64,000 nt of DNA from Nostoc cf. commune SO-36 (GCF_023734775.1 NZ_AP025732.1:4586501-4650500); one strand, 5' to 3'. Counted from the first letter of the stretch, positions 9,702 through 19,023 are shown. The notes: a model not told the origin generated them from the letters alone. Numbers and translations: made by a program.

Positions 9702-10289
9702 ATGTTTGCTGCTTCCAATCAATTACTATGGTCAATGATCGGCTTACTCCTGACAATGGGTGGCACTTTCCTAGAAGTTTATGGTATCACCTTACCTGGG
9801 AGTTGGAGTAAGCACGGAATTCAAACTTTTTCTTTAGGTGTCACTTTTCAAATTGGCGCAGTACTGTTGGTAGGTTGCTTAGGAGGTAAAAATGCCGGTG
9901 CGCTCTCGCAAATTGCTTATTTAGTCATGGGCTTAACGTTATTACCTGTATTTGCTGATGGCGGCGGTATCGGTTATATCAAGTTATCTCAATTTGGCTA
10001 TTTACTAGGCTTTATTCCTGGAGCTTGGATTTGTGGCTTATTTGCCTTTAAAGCTAGACCTCGACTAGAAACTCTTGCTTTTAGTTGCATCTGTGGCTTG
10101 TTAACTATCCACATCTGCGGTATTACTTATTTGATTATTAGCTATCTTTTTCAGTGGAAAGGCACAGAAAATTTACCCTTGATGCAAGCAATCCTCAGAT
10201 ACTCATGGTTTGCACTACCAGGTCAGCTAACTGTTGTCTGTGCGGTTACTGTAATAGCATATATATTGCGTCACTTAATGTTTTATTAG
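9702..10289 (+). CDS. bioY: BioY-family biotin transporter
   Basis: A 195-residue integral membrane protein with about six helices. The segment VFADGGGIGYIKLSQFGYLLGFIPGAWICGLFA matches the BioY signature region (GG..Y......GYL.GF..A). BioY is the substrate-binding S component of ECF-type biotin uptake systems and can work alone or with a shared ATPase module. No ecfA or ecfT gene is nearby. lspA follows on the same strand after about 95 bases, an arrangement I recall from other cyanobacteria. It starts with ATG at 9702. Confidence 0.8.
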   Translation: MFAASNQLLWSMIGLLLTMGGTFLEVYGITLPGSWSKHGIQTFSLGVTFQIGAVLLVGCLGGKNAGALSQIAYLVMGLTLLPVFADGGGIGYIKLSQFGYLLGFIPGAWICGLFAFKARPRLETLAFSCICGLLTIHICGITYLIISYLFQWKGTENLPLMQAILRYSWFALPGQLTVVCAVTVIAYILRHLMFY

Positions 10290-10327
10290 TTGATTGTCTT
10301 TCGTCCTTTGTCATTTGTCAAAAGCTC

Positions 10328-10375
10328 ATGACCAATGACCAATGACCAATGACCAATGACCAACGACCAATGACT
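10328..10375. repeat. heptanucleotide tandem repeat (ATGACCA)n
   Basis: Roughly seven tandem copies of ATGACCA or a one-base variant between bioY and lspA. This is the short tandemly repeated repetitive (STRR) class typical of heterocystous cyanobacteria. No coding function. Confidence 0.85.
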
Positions 10376-10383
10376 AATTCACC

Positions 10384-10860
10384 ATGCGTTTAAAAAATCG
10401 TCTTTTCTGGATTGCTGCCTTCATCGCTTTTTTCTTAGACCAAATAACAAAGTACTGGATAGTGCAAACCTTTAGCTTGGGGCAGACACTACCACTATTA
10501 CCTGGGATATTTCACTTTACCTATGTAACTAACACTGGCGCGGCTTTTAGTCTGTTAAGTGGGAAAGTAGAGTGGTTACGCTGGCTATCTTTAGGAGTGA
10601 GTTTAGTATTGATAGCGTTGGCTTTGTTTGGCCCAACATTAAATTTGTGGGATCAGTTGGGCTACGGCTTAATTTTAGGTGGAGCTATGGGTAATGGTAT
10701 TGATCGTTTTGTTTTAGGCTACGTCGTTGATTTTCTTGATTTTCGCCTGATTAACTTTGCTGTATTTAATGTGGCAGATTCGTTCATTAGTATCGGTATT
10801 GTTTGCCTATTAATTGCTTCGTTTCAAAAAACACCGACTTCAACTGACAGACCGTATTAA
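10384..10860 (+). CDS. lspA: lipoprotein signal peptidase
   Basis: A 158-residue, four-helix membrane aspartyl protease that removes signal peptides from diacylglyceryl-modified prolipoproteins. The catalytic pair is intact: D107 in GNGIDRF and D132 in FNVADSF. The N-terminal DQITKYWI and the VTNTGAAFSLL motif are diagnostic. PstS and the lipoproteins near 54 kb would be substrates. It starts with ATG at 10384, directly after the heptamer repeat tract. Confidence 0.97.
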   Translation: MRLKNRLFWIAAFIAFFLDQITKYWIVQTFSLGQTLPLLPGIFHFTYVTNTGAAFSLLSGKVEWLRWLSLGVSLVLIALALFGPTLNLWDQLGYGLILGGAMGNGIDRFVLGYVVDFLDFRLINFAVFNVADSFISIGIVCLLIASFQKTPTSTDRPY

Positions 10861-10867
10861 ACTATTA

Positions 10868-10892
10868 AGCCTGGGATAATTAATCCCAGGCT
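10868..10892. terminator. perfect 10-bp palindrome after lspA
   Basis: Inverted repeat AGCCTGGGAT / ATCCCAGGCT with a five-base loop, starting 8 bases after the lspA stop. No strong T run follows, so it may act as an mRNA 3'-end stabiliser or an atypical terminator. Confidence 0.6.
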
Positions 10893-11068
10893 AACTGTTA
10901 CTGAAACCCTTGCTCTGTCCTATATGCGAAGACTCGATCTATAAAGGTTCTAGGAACTTTGGTTTATTTTTTACACCAGTGTGTATGACTAGTGTAAGAA
11001 TTCAAAAAAGATGCACCGATCAGCGCTGATGGCAAACCAGTTATTCTGATTATGCCTCAGCTTTTAAT

Positions 11069-11605
11069 TTAATTACCTGTGGCAGGAGTTTTTGGTGAAC
11101 TAGAGTCGGGAGTACTCATACCTGGTTCGGTAGTGCTGCCAGGAGTGGGAGATTCAGATGGGGTAACATTTTCTGGTGCTGGAGCTAAATTGCTAGGAGT
11201 GCCAGATTCAGATGGAGTAATGGTTTCTGGTGCTGGAGTGATTTCGGGAGTGCCAGATTCAGATGGAGTAATGGTTTCTGGTGCTGGAGTGATTTCGGGA
11301 GTAGTTGTGCTACCAGGAGTAGTTACATCAGGTGTGGTAGTGCTACCAGGAGTGGTTTCTACTGGTGCCGTAGTCGTACTAGGAACACTAGGGGTGAGTG
11401 CTGTGCCACCGGGACAACGGGAATTGAGCGGAAAATTCTTACACAGAATTTCCATCCCTTGTGGCGACATTTTAATTTCCGCTGGTGCACTCATGGAGTC
11501 GCTACTGGATTGAGCTATGAGGGATTTACTGGATTCGGCTACAGCAATATTAGTGGTAAATGCCAAAGATAAAGCCGCACCAATCAAAGTCAGAGATTTT
11601 CCCAT
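11069..11605 (-). CDS. secreted Thr/Pro/Ser-rich protein with repeats
   Basis: A 178-residue protein with a clear Sec signal peptide (KSLTLIGAALSLAFTTNIAVAES). It has a short conserved-looking block, MSPQGMEILCKNFPLNSRCPGG, with two Cys that could form a disulfide. A low-complexity tail rich in Thr, Pro, Ser and Glu contains a 17-residue unit (TPEITPAPETITPSESG) repeated almost exactly, corresponding to a 51-bp direct repeat near 11191-11300. It is likely cell-wall or periplasmic. Function unknown. The reverse strand of the repeat is also open, but that is a composition shadow. Confidence 0.7.
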   Translation of the reverse strand: MGKSLTLIGAALSLAFTTNIAVAESSKSLIAQSSSDSMSAPAEIKMSPQGMEILCKNFPLNSRCPGGTALTPSVPSTTTAPVETTPGSTTTPDVTTPGSTTTPEITPAPETITPSESGTPEITPAPETITPSESGTPSNLAPAPENVTPSESPTPGSTTEPGMSTPDSSSPKTPATGN

Positions 11606-12040
11606 TATGTAATTAACCTCAACGGAACACTCGCCCTATTAAAGCAGATAATTGAAATTTAAAAAATCTTCCTAAATGAATATATTTAGGTTTGTTTCAG
11701 AATATGTGGATATGTAAAATTGGTAAAAATTAAATCTGTTTGTTGTTAGTAGCTAGTATTTAAAGGTACAAAATTAAAAGTTATAATTGTAGTAGTTGAA
11801 TGATTAATAGTATATTTAATCAGACTTTGAGAATGTATGAAAATGTTATCACTCTATAAAGAGGTGACAAAAATAACTACTTGATTCTGATCGTAAGCTA
11901 GATTATAAGTATAAATTAGCGCAAAAAGTTCCGTATACTCAATTTATGCTTTGGCTTATGAGTAAAATGATGAAAGACTAACATCTAAATTGATTGTAAT
12001 TCGCCCGATTCTTCACTAAAAACTGTGATGTGAATAGCCG
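11606..12040. other. intergenic, divergent promoters
   Basis: An AT-rich gap between the leftward secreted-protein gene and the rightward penicillin-binding-protein gene. It must hold both promoters. I see no RNA gene, repeat or conserved operator in it. Confidence 0.5.
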
Positions 12041-14311
12041 ATGAGTTCTCCCCAACCCCCTCACAAGCCACAAACGTTACTAGGTCAACTGACTCAAGCA
12101 GTACATACAATTCAAGCTAGGGTCGATTTTTCTAAATTGGCGCTCAAGCCTAATGCCAAAGTACCAGAACTTTGGGTGCAGGATGCGGGGGCGGATAAAG
12201 CAGAGGTATATCCACTGTTGGGCGATCGCTATATTCTAGGTCGTAGCTCCAAATCAAGCGATATCGTCATCCGTAACCCTGTTGTCAGTCAAATTCACCT
12301 GTCTCTATCACGGAATTCTACTCAACGCACACCAGTCTTTGTTATCAAAGACGAAAACTCCACCAATGGCATTTATCGTGGCAAGCGTCGTGTTAGCTCC
12401 CTAGAACTGCGCCACGGTGATATTCTGACTTTGGGTCCCCCAGAACTCGCCGCTTCTGTGCGGTTGCAATACGTCGACCCACCAGCCTGGTATGTTAAAG
12501 CTGCAAGTTGGACAGGTTATGGTGTCGGTGGTGTCAGTGCCCTGTTAGCCTTAGTAATTGGAGTCGAATGGCTAAAATTCTCAGTTAGACCTTTACCTAC
12601 AGCTACACGCGCCCCAGTAGTTGTTTACGCCCGTGATGGAGCCACTCCCCTGAGAGAGCCTCGGACTATTTCTCATGTAGACATGAAGCGATTAGAGGAA
12701 TTTGGCTCTTATTTGCCTGCTGCGGTAGTGGCTTCAGAGGATAGTCGTTATTACTGGCACTTTGGGGTTGACCCTCTGGGGATTTTACGAGCCATATTGA
12801 TTAATAGCCGCAGCGGAGATGTCCAACAGGGAGCCAGCACTGTTACCCAGCAAGTTGCCCGCAGTTTATTCCGTGAGTATGTAGGTAGACAAGATACCCT
12901 TGGACGCAAATTGCGAGAGGCAGTTGTTGCCCTGAAGCTCGAAACATTTTACAGCAAAGATGATATTTTGCTGATGTATTTAAATCGGGTTTTTTTGGGA
13001 GGGGATACCTCTGGCTTTGAAGATGCAGCCCGATATTACTTTGAGAAGTCGGCTAAAGAATTAACTTTGGCAGAAGCAGCAACATTGGTAGGAATTTTAC
13101 CTGCTCCCAACGCCTTCGATTTTTGTGGGGATGGGCCAAATAAGCTAGAAGCGGCTGAATACCGGAATCGCGTGATTAAGCGGTTGCTGGAGATGGGAAA
13201 AATTAAACCAGAGGATGCAAACCGAGCTAGACGCTCCACTGTTCAAATTAGTCCTAAAGTATGCGAACAGCAAGCTAAAACGATCGCTCCTTATTTTTAC
13301 AGTTACGTCTTCTCTGAACTGGAATCAATCTTGGGCGAGGGAGCTGCAAGAGAGGGAAACTATATCATTGAAACCAAGCTTGATCCAGCGATACAGAGGC
13401 AAGCAGAAGCAGCCTTGAGTAATTCAGTGAACAACGCTGGTAGAAATTTTAATTTTTCTCAAGGGGCGGTAGTTACTCTTGACTCCAGTACAGGCAGTAT
13501 TCTGGCAATGGTGGGCGGGACTGATTACAAAAAAAGTCAGTTTAATCGTGCTGTTCAAGCCAAAAGACAACCAGGTTCCACCTTCAAAATTTTTGCTTAC
13601 ACTGCTGCTATTCAACAAGGAATTTCAGAATCAAAAAGTTATTCTTGTGCCCCTTTACCTTGGCAAGGCTTTACTTATAAACCCTGTCGTGCTGGTGCTG
13701 GCGCTACTTTAGATATTGCCACGGGGCTTGCTCTTTCAGAAAATCCCATCGCCCTACGAGTTGCCAGAGAAGTCGGGCTGGATAAAGTCGTGGCAATGGC
13801 GCAGCGTTTGGGGGTAAAATCAAACCTCGATCCGGTTCCTGGCTTGGTACTAGGTCAAAGTGTAGTTAATGTTTTGGAAATGACTGGTGCTTTTGGTGCT
13901 ATTGGCAATCGCGGTGTTTCCAATCCTCCCCATGCCATTAACCGGATTTTAGACAGTGGTGATTGCCGCGATCGCAATGATATCAAAACCTGCCGTGTAA
14001 TCTACTCCTTCGACCAAGATCCAGATGCCAACAAACGAGTTCTACCAACTGGTGTCGCCAATGAGATGACTAGTTTGATGCGTGGTGTCATCAGCAGAGG
14101 TACTGGTCGTAGTGCTGCCATTGGACTCGGAGAAGCCGGTAAAACAGGCACGACTGATAAAAACGTTGACTTATGGTTTATAGGTTTTATTCCAAGTCGG
14201 CGACTTGTAACTGGTGTTTGGCTGGGAAACGACAATAATTCCCCCACATCCGGTAGCAGCGCTCAAGCCGCTCAGTTGTGGGGAAATTATATGCGGAGAA
14301 TTACGCGGTAA
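12041..14311 (+). CDS. FHA-domain class A penicillin-binding protein
   Basis: A 756-residue bifunctional peptidoglycan synthase. Order: a cytoplasmic FHA domain at about 58-145 (GRSSKSSDIVIRNPVVSQIH and ENSTNG), one membrane helix at about 158-178, a GT51 glycosyltransferase (catalytic Glu in ASEDSRYYWHFGVD, and GASTVTQQVARSLF), then a transpeptidase with STFK (Ser near 512), SEN and KTGTT (Lys near 701). All catalytic motifs are intact. FHA domains bind phosphothreonine, so the enzyme may be tied to Ser/Thr kinase signalling. It polymerises and cross-links the cell wall at the outer face of the plasma membrane. It stands alone with its own promoter gap. Confidence 0.93.
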   Translation: MSSPQPPHKPQTLLGQLTQAVHTIQARVDFSKLALKPNAKVPELWVQDAGADKAEVYPLLGDRYILGRSSKSSDIVIRNPVVSQIHLSLSRNSTQRTPVFVIKDENSTNGIYRGKRRVSSLELRHGDILTLGPPELAASVRLQYVDPPAWYVKAASWTGYGVGGVSALLALVIGVEWLKFSVRPLPTATRAPVVVYARDGATPLREPRTISHVDMKRLEEFGSYLPAAVVASEDSRYYWHFGVDPLGILRAILINSRSGDVQQGASTVTQQVARSLFREYVGRQDTLGRKLREAVVALKLETFYSKDDILLMYLNRVFLGGDTSGFEDAARYYFEKSAKELTLAEAATLVGILPAPNAFDFCGDGPNKLEAAEYRNRVIKRLLEMGKIKPEDANRARRSTVQISPKVCEQQAKTIAPYFYSYVFSELESILGEGAAREGNYIIETKLDPAIQRQAEAALSNSVNNAGRNFNFSQGAVVTLDSSTGSILAMVGGTDYKKSQFNRAVQAKRQPGSTFKIFAYTAAIQQGISESKSYSCAPLPWQGFTYKPCRAGAGATLDIATGLALSENPIALRVAREVGLDKVVAMAQRLGVKSNLDPVPGLVLGQSVVNVLEMTGAFGAIGNRGVSNPPHAINRILDSGDCRDRNDIKTCRVIYSFDQDPDANKRVLPTGVANEMTSLMRGVISRGTGRSAAIGLGEAGKTGTTDKNVDLWFIGFIPSRRLVTGVWLGNDNNSPTSGSSAQAAQLWGNYMRRITR

Positions 14312-14320
14312 ATGGAGATT

Positions 14321-14372
14321 GGGCATGGGGTATGGGGCATGGGGCATGGGGCATGGGGTATGGGGTATGGGG
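14321..14372. repeat. heptanucleotide tandem repeat (GGGGCAT/GGGGTAT)n
   Basis: About seven tandem copies of GGGGCAT or GGGGTAT directly after the penicillin-binding-protein stop codon. STRR-type repeat; it separates two convergent genes. Confidence 0.85.
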
Positions 14373-14387
14373 AAGAGAATTAAGCTG

Positions 14388-14753
14388 CTATTCTCTATTC
14401 CCTATGGATTTTAGATAAGCATTGAGCTTGGGTAATAGTTCATCAAGAATTGGCTTAAATCTGCTTACCTGTTCATTTGTCAATAATTGTCTGGCGTAGG
14501 CTAACCTCAACCAGCTGATAGTTTCATACAAAGACCCTCTCGCAATCTTGACAAAACGTCGATTGTCTTGGTCGCTGTACCTACCTCTACCTTCTGCAAT
14601 GTTCGCACAAATACTATCAGCAGACCGAACAATTTGCTTGCCCAGTGTATTTTTAGTGAAATTGTCCCATCCTTTAACAATATGCCAAATTTCATTAGCT
14701 AGCTTTTCAGCAAGTTGATAAACTTTTAAGTCCTCAAAATCAGGTCTTCTCAC
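14388..14753 (-). CDS. four-helix bundle protein (S23/IVP family)
   Basis: A 121-residue all-helical protein. The opening FEDLKVYQLAEKLANEIWHIVKGW and the central QIVRSADSICANIAEGRGRYSDQDNRRFVKIARGSLYETISWLRLA are the family signature of the four-helix bundle proteins first noted in 23S rRNA intervening sequences. Free-standing copies like this are common in cyanobacteria. Their role is unknown, although RNA or ribosome binding has been suggested. It is flanked on both sides by heptamer repeat tracts. Confidence 0.85.
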   Translation of the reverse strand: MRRPDFEDLKVYQLAEKLANEIWHIVKGWDNFTKNTLGKQIVRSADSICANIAEGRGRYSDQDNRRFVKIARGSLYETISWLRLAYARQLLTNEQVSRFKPILDELLPKLNAYLKSIGNRE

Positions 14754-14782
14754 AAAAGTCCATTGATCATTTATTGATCAAT

Positions 14783-14838
14783 AGTTCCCAATTCTCAATG
14801 CCCAATGCCCAATGCCCAATGCTCAATCCCCAATCCCC
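14783..14838. repeat. heptanucleotide tandem repeat (CCCAATG)n
   Basis: Degenerate tandem copies of CCCAATG / CCCAATC between the four-helix-bundle gene and the DUF4335 gene. STRR-type; no coding content. Confidence 0.8.
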
Positions 14839-14840
14839 AA

Positions 14841-16298
14841 TTACCGATATCCCTGCCAAGGAATGACTTCCAGCATACCGCTAGGCTTGAATATCACTTG
14901 GAAGTGGGCTAAAGGTTCTTTGTCATTGGGAGGTGCTACATTGGAACCATAAATAGCGTTAAACATCTTGGGAAGAGGTGTTTCTCGGAAATAGTCAAAA
15001 GCGACTTGGTTTAGTGGTTCATAGTCAGCAATTACACCATCTTTGTTGACTGCTACTCGATATTTCAAATCTCGCGTAAAGGTGGGAGTACCACTCCAAC
15101 TTTGGCGAACTGTATTATAAAGCTTTTGATTTAAACCTTTAGTTATATTAGAGTCAGTAATTTTTGTACCTACTACCTCTGGCGTTCTCGCATATCCCCG
15201 CCAAGGGCTAACTTGCAACACACCATTTGTAGTAAACACTATTCGGAATTGGGCGATGGGTTCTTTGGAGATGGGAGCGCGGTTAGCAGGATTATAAAGT
15301 AAGTTAGGCAGAGGAGTTTGCCCGACTCCTTGATTTGCCTCTTTATTCACCGCCTTGTAACCAACGATCGCTCCATCCGCAGCTACACCCAGACGATAGA
15401 TCAAATCCTGTTGCAATCCTAAACGCTTAGTCCAAGCTGGATGAACTTGGTTATACACTTGACGATTCAATGCACGCAGCTGCGATGGATCGGTAATTTC
15501 TGGAACTGTATTTAAAAGTGCTTCTAAATCTTTGACTACTGGCTTTTCATTAGCTGTGGGTGTTGCTGTTGCTGTAGGTGTTGCTGTTGCTGTAGGTGTT
15601 GCTGTTGCTGTAGGTGTTGCAGCAGCCGATGCTGGAGGATTAAGGCTCTTTGTTGTAGAGCTAGTTTGCTCATCTGGTTTAGGCTGTGGTGGACGCATCT
15701 GGGGAGGTGGAATCAAGTTAAAAGCGATCGCAGCTACTGCTAAACTTGATACTCCTACAGCAGCAGGAACAGCCTGCCTGATCAAAGCCTGACTAGCACC
15801 GCCGTAGCGTCTGGTAACGGGTTGTAGTTCTAGAGATAATTCTGGTAAAGTCTGCGTATCAGCAAAAAACTGATCTACTGCTTCTACTAAATCAAACAAC
15901 TGCACCGTATTCAAATCTATTTCAATCGGCGGACGTTTGGAATTTTTAGACTGGGACTCGAACCCTTCTGGAGAAGCTTCTGAATGTATGATTAACCTAT
16001 GTCGGTTGCTATCAATTTTCTGAAACTCTACTAGCTCTGATTCCTGATTGTGTGCTTGCGGATTGGGTACACTACTTAAAAATTCTTGGGCATAGCCACT
16101 AACAGCCCTCACCAAACTTTCAAAAAATTCCCGCCCTCCAGTTACAGGTTGATTATAACCAGATAAATAGCATTCTGCATTTACCAATATTGATAATTCC
16201 GGGCGCATTTCTTGGAAGTGTGCAGCCCTAGTAACATCACTTAAACCTTCTAAAAGAAGCGTACAATTAGGTAGACTGTACTTACGTTGAATATTCAT
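14841..16298 (-). CDS. DUF4335 family protein
   Basis: A 485-residue protein. The first 130 residues (MNIQRKYSLPNCTLLLEGLSD) form the conserved N-terminal part of DUF4335. A hydrophobic segment at about 172-195 is a probable membrane helix. It is followed by a linker with (TATAPT)-type repeats from an 18-bp DNA repeat, then two related C-terminal modules (about 255-365 and 378-485), each ending in a VSPWRGY or VIPWQGY motif. The internal duplication is clear by eye. Its start overlaps the stop of the DUF3038 gene by four bases, so the two are translationally coupled. Function unknown. Confidence 0.75.
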   Translation of the reverse strand: MNIQRKYSLPNCTLLLEGLSDVTRAAHFQEMRPELSILVNAECYLSGYNQPVTGGREFFESLVRAVSGYAQEFLSSVPNPQAHNQESELVEFQKIDSNRHRLIIHSEASPEGFESQSKNSKRPPIEIDLNTVQLFDLVEAVDQFFADTQTLPELSLELQPVTRRYGGASQALIRQAVPAAVGVSSLAVAAIAFNLIPPPQMRPPQPKPDEQTSSTTKSLNPPASAAATPTATATPTATATPTATATPTANEKPVVKDLEALLNTVPEITDPSQLRALNRQVYNQVHPAWTKRLGLQQDLIYRLGVAADGAIVGYKAVNKEANQGVGQTPLPNLLYNPANRAPISKEPIAQFRIVFTTNGVLQVSPWRGYARTPEVVGTKITDSNITKGLNQKLYNTVRQSWSGTPTFTRDLKYRVAVNKDGVIADYEPLNQVAFDYFRETPLPKMFNAIYGSNVAPPNDKEPLAHFQVIFKPSGMLEVIPWQGYR

Positions 16299-16984
16299 TC
16301 CACTTCACCGTCAAAAAGACTAATCCAGAATCGCTGCATTCCAGCTGTACCAGTACAAAATAGTAATTGTCCTAACAAATTTATCGCTAGCTCATCTAAT
16401 TTTTCATCAGAAGTTAATGCTAGTACACCAGAACGTCGAGCATTCATCCGGCTCTTAAAGTGCGCTCTAAACCGCTCTAGGTAATTAGATAGCCGCAAAT
16501 TCTGTTCTAATGGAATCTGCTTCTCTTCCATTTGTTGACATATCATTAATAGCTGGCGGATGACAACAGTTAAACGCCGCGCTATGTAGCAAGCAATGAC
16601 CACCAGAGCTTTTGCTTCCATAATAGTCAAGGGACGACGTATATGCGCTCTTCGTAGCGGGTTAGAGCTACGCATCCGCCATAAATTCACTCTATCTTTA
16701 ACAATTCCTTTAAGATCCAACTCTTGAGCAAAAGCCAGGATTGCTTCTGAACCACCAAGCTCTAAAGCTTCAATTGCCAGTAAAATCAGGTCAATTTGCA
16801 GCCTGGTTCTTCGAGGACACGTTTTGGAAGCGATCGCAGGATCTGGTAAAGTGTCCAAAATCATCGGCAGTGAGTCTTGGGTTGGACTGTTGAACGGCGT
16901 TAAACTTGCTGAGACATTCATTCTAAAAAATACCTTATGCGGTTCCAACAGACTAGATAAAACAAATTTAAGATCGGTAGCCAA
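16295..16984 (-). CDS. DUF3038 family protein
   Basis: A 229-residue soluble, mostly helical protein that I recognise as the DUF3038 partner commonly encoded just upstream of DUF4335 in cyanobacteria. Visible stretches are RTRLQIDLILLAIEALELGGSEAILAFAQELDL and RRSGVLALTSDEKLDELAINLLGQLLFCTGTAG. No catalytic motif seen. The ATGA overlap with DUF4335 and the conserved pairing suggest the two products act together, perhaps as a membrane-anchored complex. The role is unknown. Confidence 0.75.
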   Translation of the reverse strand: MATDLKFVLSSLLEPHKVFFRMNVSASLTPFNSPTQDSLPMILDTLPDPAIASKTCPRRTRLQIDLILLAIEALELGGSEAILAFAQELDLKGIVKDRVNLWRMRSSNPLRRAHIRRPLTIMEAKALVVIACYIARRLTVVIRQLLMICQQMEEKQIPLEQNLRLSNYLERFRAHFKSRMNARRSGVLALTSDEKLDELAINLLGQLLFCTGTAGMQRFWISLFDGEVE

Positions 16985-17348
16985 ACAAAAACACTAGACT
17001 TGTGGCAGAAGCATGACTACCTGATATATACATTAGTGAACTCTTTCTACTCAAAGTTTTCCCTATATTGAAATCAAAGTTTTAAAACATAAGTTAATTC
17101 ACCTCATTTATTAGCGCAATACCTTTTCTAGCTTGATTTAGATTGTAATTATCGTCAATGAAAGGCAAAGCTTCAGCCTTGACCCCCAGCGTATGACATT
17201 ATAGTGTACGATTTTTCAGGTATCTGAAATTGGGCATTGGGGATTGGAGACTGGGGACTGGGATAGCTATGAATTTAAATTAATAACTCCTCACTCTTCA
17301 CTCCTAACTTTCCCCATTCCCCACTCCTTACTCCCTACTCCCCATTTT
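16985..17348. other. intergenic with degenerate heptamer repeats
   Basis: A divergent promoter region. Two degenerate STRR tracts lie in its right part: GGGGATT/GGGGACT units near 17230-17262 and CCCCACT/CTCCCTA units near 17285-17345. The second comes right up to the apt start codon. Confidence 0.6.
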
Positions 17349-17867
17349 ATGGATTTAAAGTCTCTCGTTCGTGACATCCCAGATTTCCCGAAACCCGGAA
17401 TTTTATTTCGGGATATTACTACCTTGCTGCGTGATCCAGAGGGATTGCGCTACACTATTGACTTTTTAACACAAAAATGCAACGAAGCTGAAATAACGGT
17501 AGATTATGTCATAGGTATAGAGTCGAGGGGATTCATTTTTGGCTCACCTCTGGCTTATAAATTAGGAGCTGGTTTTATTCCCGTCCGCAAAAGAGGTAAG
17601 TTACCAGCAGCCATTCACTCAATAGAGTATGAATTAGAGTATGGTACAGACTGCTTAGAAGTGCATCAAGACGCTTTACACCAAGGTAGTCGAGTTTTGA
17701 TTGTGGATGATTTGATTGCCACAGGTGGAACTGCGAGTGCCACAGCAAAGTTGGTGCAGAAAATTGGCTGCGAACTAGTAGGATTTGGGTTTATTATCGA
17801 GCTACGGGATTTACAAGGGCGTACATATTTGCCGGACGTGCCGATTATCTCTTTAATTGAATATTAG
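17349..17867 (+). CDS. apt: adenine phosphoribosyltransferase
   Basis: A 172-residue enzyme that salvages adenine to AMP using PRPP. The start is set at the ATG at 17349 ([22 protein letters not shown]), where family members begin. The longer upstream frame only translates repeat DNA. The PRPP-binding loop [14 protein letters not shown], the [10 protein letters not shown] motif and the RKRGKLP flexible loop are intact. Cytosolic. It is followed by a repeat tract and the permease gene on the same strand. Confidence 0.95.
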   Translation: MDLKSLVRDIPDFPKPGILFRDITTLLRDPEGLRYTIDFLTQKCNEAEITVDYVIGIESRGFIFGSPLAYKLGAGFIPVRKRGKLPAAIHSIEYELEYGTDCLEVHQDALHQGSRVLIVDDLIATGGTASATAKLVQKIGCELVGFGFIIELRDLQGRTYLPDVPIISLIEY

Positions 17868-17868
17868 T

Positions 17869-17962
17869 TATTTGTCATTGGTCATTAGTCATTGGTCATT
17901 AGCAAAGGACAAATGACAAATAACAAACGACAGATGACAAAGGACAAAGGACAAAAGACAAA
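17869..17962. repeat. heptanucleotide repeat tract (TCATTRG / ACAAATG)
   Basis: Degenerate heptamers GTCATTG/GTCATTA, followed by the opposite-strand type GACAAAG/GACAAAT, so the tract is roughly palindromic overall. It fills the gap between apt and the permease gene. Confidence 0.8.
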
Positions 17963-19008
17963 TGACATCTACGAGAATTTCCTTGGAGACAGGTCGGGAT
18001 TGGCTAATCAGGCTAGTCACGAGCGAAACTTTTGTTTATGTGACAAAGCGGCTATTGCAGGCACTACTGACTTTGTTGTTGGCATCAGCGTTGTCGTTTT
18101 TCATCATTCAACTCGCTCCCGGTGATTATGTAGATACGCTGCGGCAAAATCCGAAGATATCTCCAGAAAGAATTGAGGAAATTAAACGGCAGTTTGGTCT
18201 GGATAAGTCTTGGCCAGAGCAATTTGGACTGTGGCTATGGCGAATCTTGACGAAAGGGGATTTTGGCACGAGTTTTATTTATCAACGTTCAGTGGCATCG
18301 CTGTTGTGGGAACGAGTACCAGCGACTTTGCTATTAGCGATCGCATCTTTAATTGTCACATGGGCGATCGCCATCCCTCTAGGGATCTTTGCTGCTGTTA
18401 ACCAAAATAAGCTAGCAGACCGCATTCTACAGGTGATTAGTTATGCTGGACAAGGCTTTCCCAGTTTTATCACTGCCTTAGCGCTGCTAGTTTTAGCCCA
18501 AATTACCTCGCCTCTGTTCCCAGTAGGTAGTATGACTAGCATCAATCACTCAGAACTATCGTGGTTTGGCAGAATCTTAGATATCGGCTGGCACATGATT
18601 TTACCAACGATCGCCCTCTCAATTACGAGTTTTGCTGGTTTGCAACGCATCACTCGTGGCGAATTATTGGATGTGCTGCGTCAAGATTACATCCAAACGG
18701 CTCGTGCTAAAGGTCTGCCAGAAAACCGCGTTATTTACGTTCATGCACTCCGCAACGCCATAAACCCTTTGATTACCTTATTGGGTTTTGAATTAGCTGG
18801 TTTATTAAACGGGGCTTTCATCGCCGAATTTTTCTTCAACTGGCCCGGTTTAGGGAGGTTAACTCTACAGGCTTTACAAGCTCAAGATTTATATTTATTA
18901 ATGGCAAGCTTGGTAATGGGCGCAGTGTTGCTGATTGTTGGCAATTTAATCGCCGACTTAATGCTCAAAGCAGCCGATCCACGCATTCGCCTAGAAAACC
19001 TAAATTAG
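17962..19008 (+). CDS. DppB-type ABC transporter permease
   Basis: A 348-residue inner-membrane permease of the peptide/nickel (DppB/OppB) family. It has an N-terminal helix (RLLQALLTLLLASALSFFII), then APGDYVDTLR, a periplasmic stretch, five further helices, and the ATPase-coupling EAA loop DYIQTARAKGLPENRVIYVHALRNAINPLITLLG. The length is normal. Its DppC partner, ATPase and binding protein are not adjacent, which is common in cyanobacteria, so the substrate (peptide, opine or similar) cannot be read from context. Confidence 0.88.
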   Translation: MTSTRISLETGRDWLIRLVTSETFVYVTKRLLQALLTLLLASALSFFIIQLAPGDYVDTLRQNPKISPERIEEIKRQFGLDKSWPEQFGLWLWRILTKGDFGTSFIYQRSVASLLWERVPATLLLAIASLIVTWAIAIPLGIFAAVNQNKLADRILQVISYAGQGFPSFITALALLVLAQITSPLFPVGSMTSINHSELSWFGRILDIGWHMILPTIALSITSFAGLQRITRGELLDVLRQDYIQTARAKGLPENRVIYVHALRNAINPLITLLGFELAGLLNGAFIAEFFFNWPGLGRLTLQALQAQDLYLLMASLVMGAVLLIVGNLIADLMLKAADPRIRLENLN

Positions 19009-19023
19009 TAGCAATTGTAAATT

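Noticed and set aside
11079..11513. Plus-strand ORF opposite the secreted Thr/Pro protein
   Set aside because: It is a low-complexity shadow (GVVVLPGVV) of the repeat-rich gene on the other strand, which has a signal peptide.
15532..15792. Plus-strand ORF with VAVGVAVAVG repeats
   Set aside because: Shadow of the 18-bp repeat in the DUF4335 linker.
17244..17348. Longer apt protein starting at 17244
   Set aside because: The extra 35 residues only translate degenerate repeat DNA; family members start at the ATG at 17349.
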